Origin: Clostridia bacterium
GTDB taxonomy: Bacteria; Bacillota; Clostridia; Oscillospirales; Acutalibacteraceae
NCBI GenBank assembly: GCA_900768075.1
Contig: CAAGBN010000068.1
Coordinates: 12,235 to 76,234, forward strand
DNA length: 64,000 nucleotides
Direction: 5' to 3'
Below, piece by piece: positions 34,666 to 43,782 of this stretch. The translations under genes were made by a program, and so were the position numbers. The notes beneath the pieces are model-generated. The model was not told the origin of the DNA. It ran no database searches and was given only the letters and a program-made list of their open reading frames with translations. The stretch's first letter is position 1. Each line of letters begins with the position of its first letter.

Positions 34666-35745
34666 TTACTGTGCTGCGGGGTCGCCCTTGATAGTTGTAA
34701 GGCCGTTGCCGATAACACCTATGTAGCTCTTACCTGTGTTGACCTTAAGCTCTGTGCCGTCTTCTGCGAAGAACTGAATGTTACTGTCTTCGCTGGACTT
34801 GATCCAGGTGATTTTCTGAGCCTTGCCTCTTGAAATGTAATAACCTTCGCCACCGCTCCAGTCGATTTCCATAAGTGAACCGCCCTTATAGTTGTGCACG
34901 TCAGTTTCAAGAACAAAGACGTTTGTGAAGTTGAGTTGCTTGTCAGCGGCAGTGTCCATATGAGCGTTGCCACAGTGAGTTTTGTAATAAGTCTTTGTCT
35001 TAGCGTTATAAGTGAAGGTGCTGTAATATGACTTGGAGTAGTCGAGTCTTATATCCTTTGCATCAATTGTGCCTGCAGCCTTGGGAGCATCCTCATCTCT
35101 GAAGTTGAAGGCAAGGAAGTCTTTGCCATAGCGTGAGTCTGTTCTCACTGACTTTTCTTTAAGAAGAGAGGGGATATTCTTACCGTCAACATAAGCTGTG
35201 TGTTCACGGCTGTATTTCTGAAGTCTTTCGCTGTCTCTGCCGAATACATTTGAATTGCCCATTTCATTACCGTCAAAATAGTCGATGCCGATACGCTGAA
35301 GAGTGGGTGTTGCAAGGCTCTTGTTACTGCCGTAGCAGAGATAAACCGCATCATATCCGTGAGCAAAAATGGGGAAATAGTAACGACAGCTTCTGATAGA
35401 GCATACCTTGGGTACCTTGGTATAATCGCTGTAAAGAGCCATCATTCTTGTGATACCGCCCTCAACGAGCATCTCATAGATGATATCAGCCTTATATATG
35501 CCGTACTGAGGGAGAGAAGCCTTGATATTGTTAATCATAACAGCAACGGGTCTGTTGCCTGCAGATGCCTCAGATACACCTGAGATACCTGTGAGAGGAT
35601 TATAATATATAGGTGCAGGTGCCTGGGTTGTTGTAGGCTCGGTGGTTGTTGTGGTCTCTTCCTTGGCAGGGCCTATGCAACCTGTGAGCACAAAGGTGAG
35701 GCTTAAGAGTAAAATGATTGTGGTTATAAAATATCTTTTCTTCAT
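34666..35745 (-). CDS. YerB-like DUF3048 lipoprotein
   Basis: 359 residues. Lipobox LTGC with Cys23, a Thr/Glu linker (EETTTTTEPTTTQ), then two DUF3048 domains: NPLTGISGVSEASAGNRPVAV, ADIIYEMLVEGGITRMMALY, VCSIRSCRYYF, and C-terminal NVFVLETDVHNYKGGS, GEGYYISRGKAQKITW. Proteins of this family are widespread extracytoplasmic lipoproteins in Firmicutes; the function is unknown. Confidence 0.88.
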   Translation of the reverse strand: MKKRYFITTIILLLSLTFVLTGCIGPAKEETTTTTEPTTTQAPAPIYYNPLTGISGVSEASAGNRPVAVMINNIKASLPQYGIYKADIIYEMLVEGGITRMMALYSDYTKVPKVCSIRSCRYYFPIFAHGYDAVYLCYGSNKSLATPTLQRIGIDYFDGNEMGNSNVFGRDSERLQKYSREHTAYVDGKNIPSLLKEKSVRTDSRYGKDFLAFNFRDEDAPKAAGTIDAKDIRLDYSKSYYSTFTYNAKTKTYYKTHCGNAHMDTAADKQLNFTNVFVLETDVHNYKGGSLMEIDWSGGEGYYISRGKAQKITWIKSSEDSNIQFFAEDGTELKVNTGKSYIGVIGNGLTTIKGDPAAQ

Positions 35746-35846
35746 ATTCAGTATCCTTTCCGCAGTGGAGCTTTACTGAAAACAGTATATCACTTTCCGG
35801 TGTTTTTTTCAACAAAAAATCCGATATTTAGATAAAGTTTTTAAAG

Positions 35847-35874
35847 CAAAAAAAGACAACCCGAGGGTTGTCTT
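35847..35874 (-). terminator. Terminator of the first PepSY-like gene
   Basis: AAGACAACCC with GGGTTGTCTT, A-rich on the left, so U-rich on the minus strand. Confidence 0.75.
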
Positions 35875-35888
35875 CTGATAAGCTGTGA

Positions 35889-36533
35889 TTATTTTAATAA
35901 GCCGCCTAATATTGAGCCGTCATATTTATTGAATATGTTGATTTTAGCAACAAGCATCTGTAAAAGAAGAAGCAATCTTTCAATGATATTTGAGGGTGTA
36001 CCTACACTGACCTTATCGATAAAGCCGGTTTCAGCATAGATAGTGCAGTCGTATTTTGTGAATGTGTTTTTGCAGAATGTGAACTGATATACAGTTTCAG
36101 CTGATGAAAGAGATGATTCCTTACTTGATAAGAGGGTAGTGCCTTCTTCGGAAATGCAAAGAACCTTATAAGCATATTCGAGAGCTTCCTTTTTGGTTAA
36201 GGGAGCGATGTTGCGCTCGAACTGAGCTGTTCTGTAGTAGATTTTACCTGTGTAAAGGTCAACATAGGTTGTGTATGTAACAAGCTCACCGCTTTTCAGA
36301 CGTGCAGTTGAGATAACCTCATATGCAGGAACATTCTCATAAAATTTGTTGTCATTATATGTTGTCAGTGTGGTTGAGTGAAAACAGCCGTCGTGAACAA
36401 GAAAGTCGATAGCATACTCCTCGGCTGCCTGCTTGCTGATAGGCTTAAGGGTATCCTCCTGAGCTGCAAAAGCAAATACACCGATATTGAGTGTGAGAAT
36501 TATTGCAAGAATAAGTGAAAGTGTCTTTTTCAT
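35889..36533 (-). CDS. Secreted PepSY-like protein, paralog 1
   Basis: 214 residues. Cleavable signal peptide (MKKTLSLILAIILTLNIGVF, AFA cut near 24), then two PepSY-type repeats: about 30-100 (ISKQAAEEYAIDFLVHDGC, TYVDLYTGKIYYRT) and about 110-180 (LTKKEALEYAYKVL, CTIYAETGFIDKVSV). A hydrophobic/amphipathic tail of about 30 residues (SNIIERLLLLLQMLVAKINI) ends the protein. It is a paralog of the next gene upstream, with a nearly identical signal peptide. Confidence 0.75.
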   Translation of the reverse strand: MKKTLSLILAIILTLNIGVFAFAAQEDTLKPISKQAAEEYAIDFLVHDGCFHSTTLTTYNDNKFYENVPAYEVISTARLKSGELVTYTTYVDLYTGKIYYRTAQFERNIAPLTKKEALEYAYKVLCISEEGTTLLSSKESSLSSAETVYQFTFCKNTFTKYDCTIYAETGFIDKVSVGTPSNIIERLLLLLQMLVAKINIFNKYDGSILGGLLK

Positions 36534-36583
36534 ATTTAAACCGCCTTTGTTCTTAGTTATTTACATAATAATACTAAAACGAA

Positions 36584-36614
36584 AGCAGATAATTCCTGAA
36601 AAGAATTATCTGCT
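36584..36614 (-). terminator. Terminator between the two PepSY-like genes
   Basis: AGCAGATAATTC pairs perfectly with GAATTATCTGCT around CTGAAAA; A/T-rich both sides, so it may act both ways. Confidence 0.6.
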
Positions 36615-36650
36615 AAAATATTTTTATTTTGTCGCTTTTTATCCGGTAAA

Positions 36651-37358
36651 TCAAGCGAATGCCTGGAATATTTTAAGGATATCTGTAGCTGAAATTTGAT
36701 CAAGAAGATTTGCAGGGTTGAGCTTAGCAATCAGAACCTTGAAAACAAGAATGATTCTTTCAATAATGTTTGAAATGCCTGAAATAGGTGAGTCTGCGGT
36801 TGGCTCGTTGTACTTTGAAACCTTGATATCTTTGATAGCACCGTCATACTTGATAACTGTGCATTCATACTGCTCAGAAAAACCTTCTACGAAAACGAGC
36901 TGATATGCTGCTTTGCCGTCAGCTGTTACGATTTCCTGCTTCGAAATAACAGAAGTGTTGCTTTCGTTAAGACCTAAAGCTTCGATTGCAAGAGCGCAAG
37001 CCTGTTCCATTGTGATATTTCTGAGGAATATTGATTCGATGGCAATGACGGTAGCTGACTGTGAATAGATTTTGCCTGTGTACTTATCAAGTACAGTTTC
37101 ATAAACAGCTGTTTTACCTGTCTTAAGAAGAAGAGTTGATTTAACATTGTAAACTTCAACCTGACCTTCAGCGTCGTGGTTGTATGTACCGCTTGTAACA
37201 TATGTGCCTAATGCAATCTCTGAGTCATAGTTTACGTGTGCAACAGCTTTAGCCTTAGCCTCATCTTTTGTCAGAGCAACGGATTCATCTGCAAAAGCGA
37301 CTATACCCATACTGAATGTGAGAATTATAGCCAGAATTAATGATAATGTTTTTTTCAT
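36651..37358 (-). CDS. Secreted PepSY-like protein, paralog 2
   Basis: 235 residues from the ATG with AAGGTGG 7 nt upstream (an in-frame ATG 12 nt earlier lies against that site). Signal peptide MKKTLSLILAIILTFSMGIV and AFA cleavage, then two PepSY-type repeats (LTKDEAKAKAVAHVNYD with VLDKYTGKIYSQS, and TMEQACALAIEALGLN with CTVIKYDGAIKDIKVS). The tail SNIIERIILVFKVLIAKLNP mirrors paralog 1. Tandem duplication is the simplest origin. PepSY domains are thought to inhibit proteases or act in the envelope. Confidence 0.78.
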   Translation of the reverse strand: MKKTLSLILAIILTFSMGIVAFADESVALTKDEAKAKAVAHVNYDSEIALGTYVTSGTYNHDAEGQVEVYNVKSTLLLKTGKTAVYETVLDKYTGKIYSQSATVIAIESIFLRNITMEQACALAIEALGLNESNTSVISKQEIVTADGKAAYQLVFVEGFSEQYECTVIKYDGAIKDIKVSKYNEPTADSPISGISNIIERIILVFKVLIAKLNPANLLDQISATDILKIFQAFA

Positions 37359-37470
37359 AATGTTTACCACCTTTTTTAGAAATTTATTCCGATTCTTTCT
37401 TTATAATAATGCAAAAAGCAAAATGAATAATTCTAATCGGGAAATATCACAAAATATCACAAAATGTTTA

Positions 37471-38127
37471 TTATTTTGTCATCTTTTCCTGTTTAACCTT
37501 ATGGTCGATAATGTGGCGAGAAGCAAGCTCACGGTGAACTTCTTCCATTGAGATGCCCATTTCGTTCATAAGCACCATTACATGGTATGCAAGGTCAGCA
37601 ATTTCATAAATTGTTTCTGCCTTGTCGTCAGCCTTTGCAGCGATGATAACCTCTGTGCATTCTTCGCCGACCTTTTTGAGAATCTTGTCGATACCCTTCT
37701 GGAAAAGGTATGTTGTATATGAGCCCTCGGGGAGAGATTCTTTTCTGCCCTTGAGAAGATCGTAAAGACCCTGGAGTGAAAATTCGCTGAGCTCTTCACT
37801 CTGATATACGGGAGCTGTAAAGCAGGAATCTGTACCCTTATGACAAGCAGGGCCGTCCTTTTCAACTACAACTGTAAGTGCGTCCATATCGCAGTCTGCT
37901 GTGATTGAAACGATGTGCTGATAGTTGCCGCTTGTTTCACCCTTGAGCCAGAGCTCCTGACGTGAACGTGAATAGAAGCAGGTGAGACCTTTTTCTATAG
38001 AAATCTCAAGGCTTTCACGGTTCATATAAGCAAGAGTGAGCACCTTTTTAGTTATAGAGTCAACAACGATTGCAGGGATAAGACCCTTATCGTCGAATTT
38101 AAGCTGATTAATATCAAAATCTATCAT
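37471..38127 (-). CDS. hisIE: Bifunctional phosphoribosyl-AMP cyclohydrolase / phosphoribosyl-ATP pyrophosphatase
   Basis: 218 residues. HisI domain (about 1-110) with LTLAYMNRESLE, WLKGETSGNYQHI and zinc ligands in DCDMDAL and GPACHKGTDSCF. HisE domain (about 125-210) with GSYTTYLFQKGIDKILKKVG, EECTEVIIAAK and YEIADLAYHVMVL. Catalyses steps 2 and 3 of histidine synthesis. Last gene of the operon; no clear terminator hairpin follows. Confidence 0.96.
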   Translation of the reverse strand: MIDFDINQLKFDDKGLIPAIVVDSITKKVLTLAYMNRESLEISIEKGLTCFYSRSRQELWLKGETSGNYQHIVSITADCDMDALTVVVEKDGPACHKGTDSCFTAPVYQSEELSEFSLQGLYDLLKGRKESLPEGSYTTYLFQKGIDKILKKVGEECTEVIIAAKADDKAETIYEIADLAYHVMVLMNEMGISMEEVHRELASRHIIDHKVKQEKMTK

Positions 38128-38130
38128 TGT

Positions 38131-38889
38131 TTATAACCTCACATTTATGTTGTTTTCTTTCAGAAGCTTTTTAAGATCTTTTATCTGTACTTCACCGAAG
38201 TGGAAGATAGAAGCTGCAAGACCTGCATCGATATCGGGTATCTCATTGAAGAGAGTGACGAAGTCTTCAGCTGAGCCTGCACCGCCTGATGCGATTACGG
38301 GCACGTTGACAGCTTCGCAGACTGCCTTGAGCATTTCAATGTCAAAGCCTTGCTTTACACCGTCGGTATCAATAGAGTTGACAACAACTTCGCCTGCACC
38401 CATATCAACACAGCGCTTAATCCAGGATATTGCTTCCATACCTGTGTCTTCTCTGCCGCCCTTTGCAAAGACGTGGAAAACACCGTCAACACGCTTGATG
38501 TCGCAGGAGATAACCACACACTGATTGCCGTAAAGACGTGCAGCCTGACTGATAAGCTCAGGGTTTCTGATAGCGCCTGAGTTTACGCTCACCTTGTCGG
38601 CACCGCATTTGAGTACGCGGTCAAAGTCTTCTACAGTGTTGATGCCACCGCCCACGGTGAGGGGAATGAATATCTTAGAAGCAACCTCTCTGAGAATATC
38701 GGTGAAAAGAGCTCTGCCCTCAGCACTTGCAGTGATGTCATAGAAAACAAGCTCATCAGCACCGCACTTGCTGTAAAATTCACCGAGCTCAACGGGTGAG
38801 GATACATCATTGAGATTCTGAAAGTTAGTACCCTTAACAACTCTGCCGTCTCTTACGTCGAGGCAGGGGATAATTCTTTTTGTAATCAT
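38131..38889 (-). CDS. hisF: Imidazole glycerol phosphate synthase, cyclase subunit
   Basis: 252 residues, (beta-alpha)8 barrel. RIIPCLDVRDGRVVKG with the catalytic Asp, ITASAEGR, LTVGGGINTVEDF, GADKVSVNSGAI, NSIDTDGVKQGFD with the second catalytic Asp, and VIASGGAGSAEDF. Uses ammonia from HisH. ATG overlaps the hisA stop (ATGA); its GAGGTGG site lies inside hisA. Confidence 0.97.
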   Translation of the reverse strand: MITKRIIPCLDVRDGRVVKGTNFQNLNDVSSPVELGEFYSKCGADELVFYDITASAEGRALFTDILREVASKIFIPLTVGGGINTVEDFDRVLKCGADKVSVNSGAIRNPELISQAARLYGNQCVVISCDIKRVDGVFHVFAKGGREDTGMEAISWIKRCVDMGAGEVVVNSIDTDGVKQGFDIEMLKAVCEAVNVPVIASGGAGSAEDFVTLFNEIPDIDAGLAASIFHFGEVQIKDLKKLLKENNINVRL

Positions 38890-39599
38890 TTTGCCACCTC
38901 AACTGCTTGCTTTAAATCTACAGCACCGATATAGTATGCCTTGCCGAGAATTGCACCGTAAAGGTTCATATCCTTGAGTGCCTTGATATCGTCAATGCTT
39001 GAGACACCGCCTGAAGCAACAATATCCATAGTGTACTTCTCTGAAAGCTCTTTGTAAAGCTCACGGTTAGTGCCCTGCATAGCACCGTCTTTTGAAATGT
39101 CGGTGCAGATAACAGTTTTAACACCGATGTCGCTGAGATGCTTGAAAAACTCATCAGCGGTGAGTGCACTTTTTTCAGTCCAGCCCTTTATAGCAACATA
39201 GCCGTCTTTAAGGTCAACACCGACTGCGATAGCTTCCTTATATTTGGAAACCATCTTGCGAAGAAACTCGTCATCTGTTACGGCAGCTGTACCGAGAATA
39301 ACTCTTTCAACACCGAGGTCGATATATTTCTGCACAGTTTCCTCGTCACGTATACCGCCGCCGATTTCTACCTTAAGGTCGGTATAATCCACAACCTTGC
39401 GAACCTCATCAATGTTGGGAGTAGTGCCGTTTTTAGCACCCTCAAGGTCAACCATATGGATGTAGGTTGCACCGCATTCCTGAAACTTTCTTGCAATTTC
39501 AATGGGGTTGTTGCTGTAAACTGTCATTTCGTTATAGTCGCCCTTGTAAAGACGAACTGCTTTTTTATCATATAAATCAATAGCAGGTAAAATAAGCAT
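38886..39599 (-). CDS. hisA: ProFAR isomerase
   Basis: 237 residues. MLILPAIDLYDKKAVRLYKG with catalytic Asp8, MVDLEGAKNG, VEIGGGIRDEETV, ICTDISKDGAMQGTN with the second catalytic Asp, VASGGVSSIDDI. Barrel paralog of HisF. It overlaps hisF by 4 bp and follows hisH after 1 bp. Confidence 0.97.
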   Translation of the reverse strand: MLILPAIDLYDKKAVRLYKGDYNEMTVYSNNPIEIARKFQECGATYIHMVDLEGAKNGTTPNIDEVRKVVDYTDLKVEIGGGIRDEETVQKYIDLGVERVILGTAAVTDDEFLRKMVSKYKEAIAVGVDLKDGYVAIKGWTEKSALTADEFFKHLSDIGVKTVICTDISKDGAMQGTNRELYKELSEKYTMDIVASGGVSSIDDIKALKDMNLYGAILGKAYYIGAVDLKQAVEVAK

Positions 39600-39600
39600 A

Positions 39601-40221
39601 TCAGTTTTCTCCTATCTCGCAAAATCCTCTGAGAATATTAAGACCTACATCGCCGCTTTTTTCAGGATGAAACTGACAGCCGTAGATGTTATTCTTCCAT
39701 ACAGCCGCAGTGAAGTCTATGCCGTACTCTGCCGAGGTTGCACATTCTGCGATGCCCTTTTCGGCAAAGTATGAGTGTACGAAATACACGTGGTCACCGT
39801 CCTTGAGATATTTGAAAAGAGGACAGTCCTTATTCTCGATTTTAAGAGCATTCCAGCCGATGTGAGGAATCTTAAGCTCACTTGCAAGCTTGCCCTCGAA
39901 AGGGAGAATATCTGCATCAATAAGACCTAAGCCCTCGTGACAGCCGTATTCATAAGAATGCTTGAAGAGAAGCTGCATACCAAGACAGATACCCATAAGA
40001 GGCTTGCCTTTTGCAACCTCATCAAGGACTACCTTGTCAAGTCCGCTGTCTCTGAGTTTTTTTGCAGCATCTTCAAAGGCACCTACACCGGGGAGTATAA
40101 TTTTATCGGCTCTCTTTATAGTGTCAACATCGTTTGTTATAAGGGCATCAGCACCGATAGCCTTAAAGGATGACACAAGTGAAAAGAGATTTCCTACGCC
40201 GTAGTCAATAATCGCAATCAT
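39601..40221 (-). CDS. hisH: Imidazole glycerol phosphate synthase, glutaminase subunit
   Basis: 206 residues, class I glutamine amidotransferase. Nucleophile Cys in PLMGICLGMQLLF, His and Glu in GCQFHPEKSGDVG, oxyanion region ILPGVGAFEDA. Supplies ammonia to HisF. Start overlaps the hisB stop by one base. Confidence 0.96.
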   Translation of the reverse strand: MIAIIDYGVGNLFSLVSSFKAIGADALITNDVDTIKRADKIILPGVGAFEDAAKKLRDSGLDKVVLDEVAKGKPLMGICLGMQLLFKHSYEYGCHEGLGLIDADILPFEGKLASELKIPHIGWNALKIENKDCPLFKYLKDGDHVYFVHSYFAEKGIAECATSAEYGIDFTAAVWKNNIYGCQFHPEKSGDVGLNILRGFCEIGEN

Positions 40222-40808
40222 TAAAGTACTCCTTTGGTTGAGGGGATTTTGTCCTTGTTCTTTTCGTCAATGGCAACTGCGGCTTTCATTGTGCGTGCAA
40301 AGCTCTTGAAGGTGCCCTCAATGATGTGGTGTGAATTATAGCCTGCGAGCTGCTTTATGTGAAGAGTCACACCTGCATGTCGGACAAAAGCCTCGAAGAA
40401 TTCACGAGTGAGCTCTGTGTCAAAGTCACCGACCTTTTCTGTGGGGATATCAAGGTCATAGCCGAGATAGCTTCTGCCTGAAATATCCACAGCTGTGAGA
40501 ATAAGGCTTTCATCCATAGGCAGAATAAAGCTGCCGTAGCGTGTGATGCCTTTCATATCGCCGAGAGCCTTTCTGAAAGCGTCGCCAAGGCAGATAGCGA
40601 TATCCTCTGCTGTGTGGTGATAGTCAACCTGAGTGTCACCGATACATTTTACATTAAGGTCAAATGAGCCGTGACGACTAAAAAGGGTAAGCATATGGTC
40701 AAGAAAACCACAGTCTGTATCAATTTCGCCCTTGCCGTCGCCATCTAAACATAAAGTGAGAGTAATATCTGTCTCTGCAGTTTTTCTGATAATTTCAGCT
40801 GTTCTCAT
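40221..40808 (-). CDS. hisB: Imidazoleglycerol-phosphate dehydratase
   Basis: 195 residues, the monofunctional dehydratase only. Metal-binding signatures: DCGFLDHMLTLFSRHG, DYHHTAEDIAICLG and the second set RHAGVTLHIKQLAGYNSHHI. There is no HAD-type histidinol-phosphatase domain as in E. coli HisB, so that step must come from another gene. Confidence 0.96.
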   Translation of the reverse strand: MRTAEIIRKTAETDITLTLCLDGDGKGEIDTDCGFLDHMLTLFSRHGSFDLNVKCIGDTQVDYHHTAEDIAICLGDAFRKALGDMKGITRYGSFILPMDESLILTAVDISGRSYLGYDLDIPTEKVGDFDTELTREFFEAFVRHAGVTLHIKQLAGYNSHHIIEGTFKSFARTMKAAVAIDEKNKDKIPSTKGVL

Positions 40809-40811
40809 GCT

Positions 40812-41873
40812 TTATGCTCCTTTCACAATCTTTTTCATTGTATCAACAAAGACCTGCATTTCTTCTTCAGAGCCTATTGTGATACGGTTGTAATCTTTAA
40901 TTTTTTCATCTGTAAAGTGTCTTACGAGTATGCCGTTTTCACGAAGCTTTGTGTAGAGATCAATACCGCTGATGCTTTCGTGCTTGGCAAAAATGAAGTT
41001 TGTCTTTGAGTCGAGGACTTCAAATCCAATTTCGCGAAGTGCCTTTGTCACCATTTCGCGTGTATCACAGATTCTCTTGCAGTTAGCCATATAATAGTCA
41101 TTTTCAGCCATAGCAGCTGTGCCTGCAAGCTGTGAGAGTCTGTTGATATTGTAGGGGTTGGTTGAATACTTGATTTTTTCCAAATCCTTGATAAGCTCTT
41201 CGTTTGCGAAGCAGTAGCCGAGTCTTGCACCTGCAAGGCTGTAGGATTTTGAGAAAGTACGGCAGACAATAAGATTGTCGTACTTCTTTATAAGCTCGTA
41301 GCAGGATGTACCGCCGAAATCAACATAAGCCTCGTCGATAAGAACAACATTGTCTTTGTTTGAAAGGATGATTTCTTCGATTACATCAAGACCAAGCTCT
41401 AAGCCTGTGGGGGCATTGGGGTTTGCGATAACGGTGAACTTACCTGTATTCATATACTTGTTTTTGTCGATAGTGAAATCTTCTTCAAGGGGAATCATAG
41501 TCTTTTCAATGCCGTAAAGGTCACAGAAAACCTTGTAGAAGCCGTAGGAGATTTCAGGGAAGACAGCACCGCTGACATTACCGTAGACCATAAAGGCAAA
41601 GTTGAGAATTTCATCTGAGCCGTTGGATACGAAAACGTTTTTATCCTCTACACCGTAAACCTCAGCGATAGCCTTTTTCACCTTGCTGCTTTCAGGGTCA
41701 CTGTAAAGACGAAGGTCGGAGACCTCGGCAGAGTTAACAGCTGAAATAACTGACGGTGAGGGAGGGTAGGGTGACTCGTTGGTGTTGAGCTTTATGTATT
41801 TTTTATCCTTAGGCTGTTCACCTGGCACATATTCCTTAAGTGCGGAGAATGCACCGTCTATATATTTACTCAT
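40812..41873 (-). CDS. hisC: Histidinol-phosphate aminotransferase
   Basis: 353 residues, PLP fold type I. LNTNESPYPPSPSV near the N-terminus, NPNAPTG, VLIDEAYVDFGG, and the PLP lysine in RTFSKSYSLAGARLGY. Converts imidazole acetol phosphate to histidinol phosphate. 3 bp from hisB and hisD on either side. Confidence 0.96.
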   Translation of the reverse strand: MSKYIDGAFSALKEYVPGEQPKDKKYIKLNTNESPYPPSPSVISAVNSAEVSDLRLYSDPESSKVKKAIAEVYGVEDKNVFVSNGSDEILNFAFMVYGNVSGAVFPEISYGFYKVFCDLYGIEKTMIPLEEDFTIDKNKYMNTGKFTVIANPNAPTGLELGLDVIEEIILSNKDNVVLIDEAYVDFGGTSCYELIKKYDNLIVCRTFSKSYSLAGARLGYCFANEELIKDLEKIKYSTNPYNINRLSQLAGTAAMAENDYYMANCKRICDTREMVTKALREIGFEVLDSKTNFIFAKHESISGIDLYTKLRENGILVRHFTDEKIKDYNRITIGSEEEMQVFVDTMKKIVKGA

Positions 41874-41876
41874 AAA

Positions 41877-43151
41877 TTATTCCTCAAATCTGATGGTTGC
41901 GCTCTTGCCGTGAGCTGTGAGTCCCTCTTTATCGGCAAAGAAAGCAACGTCTTTATAAACTTCTTTAAGTGCATTTTCGGTGTAATATGTAAACTGTGAT
42001 TTCTTCACGAAATCGTCAACACCGAGGGCACTTGAAAATCTTGCAGTACCGCTTGTGGGAAGTGTGTGGTTGGGACCTGCATAGTAGTCACCGAGAGCTT
42101 CGGGACAGTATCTGCCCATAAAGATTGAGCCTGCATGCTTAACTGAATCAAGATAATCAAAGGGATTATCAAGGCAGAGCTCAAGATGTTCGGGAGCAAT
42201 TTCATTAGCAATATCGATCCCTGCCATAATGGTATCGGCAACGATGATTTTACCGTTGTTGTCGATTGAAGCTCTTGCAATTTCTGCTCTTTCGAGAAGA
42301 GGAATCTGCTTCTCAAGTGAAACTGAAACCTTTTCAGCAAGCTCCATACTGTCTGTTACAAGTACGGCTGAAGCGTTCTTGTCGTGCTCTGCCTGTGAGA
42401 GAAGGTCGGCAGCAACAAAGTCGGGGTTTGATTTGCCGTCTGCAAGAACAAGGATTTCACTGGGGCCTGCAATCATATCGATTGATACCATGCCGAAAAC
42501 CTGACGCTTAGCTTCTGCAACGAAAGCATTACCGGGGCCGACGATTTTATCAACCTTGGGTACTGTCTCTGTGCCGTAGGCGAGAGCTGCAACTGCCTGA
42601 GCACCGCCTACCTTGAAGATACGGTCAACGCCTGCAATTTTAGCAGCAGCGAGAATAACGGGATTAACCTTGCCGTCCTTTGACGGGGGAGTAACGATTG
42701 AGATTTCCTTACAGCCTGCAATTTTAGCAGGAACACTGTCCATAAGTACAGTTGAGGGGTACGCTGCCGTGCCACCGGGTACATAAAGACCGACCTTTTC
42801 AATAGCGGTAATCTTCTGGCCTGTAACAACGCCGTTTTTCTCGTTGATAATAAAGCTGTTTCTTACCTGCTTTGAATGGAAGTTTCTGATGTTTTCTTCG
42901 GCTGTGCGAAGAATTCTGATAAATTCGGGATCAACGGTGTTGAAAGCCTCTTCGATTTCTTCTTCGGTAACCTCAAGAGAGGTGAGAGTAGCTTTGTCGA
43001 ATTTTTCGCAATACTCGAAAAGAGCCTTATCACCGTTTGCTTTAACGTTTTCTATAATATCTGTGACTATATCGCTGACATCAACTGTATCAGCCATACG
43101 GGAAAATATTTCGTTATTTTCCACTTCGCCGTATTTATAAATCTTAATCAT
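41877..43151 (-). CDS. hisD: Histidinol dehydrogenase
   Basis: 424 residues. Zinc enzyme performing the last two oxidations to histidine. VGLYVPGGTAAYPSTVLM, VGGAQAVAALAYGTETVPKV, DKIVGPGNAFVAEAKR, DMIAGPSEILV, LSQAEHDKNASAVLVT, the catalytic pair in NEIAPEHLEL and GPNHTLPTSG. Overlaps hisG by 8 bp. Confidence 0.97.
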   Translation of the reverse strand: MIKIYKYGEVENNEIFSRMADTVDVSDIVTDIIENVKANGDKALFEYCEKFDKATLTSLEVTEEEIEEAFNTVDPEFIRILRTAEENIRNFHSKQVRNSFIINEKNGVVTGQKITAIEKVGLYVPGGTAAYPSTVLMDSVPAKIAGCKEISIVTPPSKDGKVNPVILAAAKIAGVDRIFKVGGAQAVAALAYGTETVPKVDKIVGPGNAFVAEAKRQVFGMVSIDMIAGPSEILVLADGKSNPDFVAADLLSQAEHDKNASAVLVTDSMELAEKVSVSLEKQIPLLERAEIARASIDNNGKIIVADTIMAGIDIANEIAPEHLELCLDNPFDYLDSVKHAGSIFMGRYCPEALGDYYAGPNHTLPTSGTARFSSALGVDDFVKKSQFTYYTENALKEVYKDVAFFADKEGLTAHGKSATIRFEE

Positions 43152-43782
43152 TGTTTTCCCTCACAATTTTTCCGAGAGCTTCAGTAATTTTGCTGATTTG
43201 CTCTGTTTTGAATTTGTATGATGCTTTGTTTGAAATGAGTCTTGCGGAAATCTCAACAATTGTTTCCTTAGGCTCAAGGTCATTTTCATATAAGGTTTTG
43301 CCTGTTTCAACTATATCCACAATAACATCGGAAAGACCTAAAATAGGTGCAATTTCAATTGAACCGTTAAGGTGGATAATATCAATATCGCGGCATTTTT
43401 CATTATAGAACTTCTGAGCGATGTTTGAGAATTTTGTAGCAACTCTCAGGGTTTCAGCCGTGTTGTCACGGAAGTCTTTTTTAGCCGCAACAGCCATTCG
43501 GCACTTGCCTATCTTAAGGTCAAGAAGCTCATAAACATCGGGAGAGTACTCAAGAAGAATATCCTTACCTGCAACACCGATATCTGCTGCGCCTCTTTCA
43601 ACATATATAGCAACGTCTGAGGGCTTAACCCAGAAGTATCTTACACCGACTTCTTCATTTTCGAAGATGAGCTTACGGTTAGTCTCCTTGATAGAGGGAC
43701 ATTCATAGCCCGACTGCTCAAACATAGCGTAAACCTTTTCACCGAGTCTTCCCTTGGGAAGAGCGACATTAATAAATTCCAT
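43144..43782 (-). CDS. hisG: ATP phosphoribosyltransferase, short form
   Basis: 212 residues, short-form catalytic subunit lacking the C-terminal regulatory domain: ALPKGRLGEKV, RYFWVKPSDVAIYVERGAAD, GKDILLEYSPDVYE, ATKFSNIAQKFYNEK, LGLSDVIVDIVETGKTL. First committed step. Short HisG needs HisZ for activity and histidine feedback, and hisZ is directly upstream (one-base overlap). Confidence 0.96.
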   Translation of the reverse strand: MEFINVALPKGRLGEKVYAMFEQSGYECPSIKETNRKLIFENEEVGVRYFWVKPSDVAIYVERGAADIGVAGKDILLEYSPDVYELLDLKIGKCRMAVAAKKDFRDNTAETLRVATKFSNIAQKFYNEKCRDIDIIHLNGSIEIAPILGLSDVIVDIVETGKTLYENDLEPKETIVEISARLISNKASYKFKTEQISKITEALGKIVRENND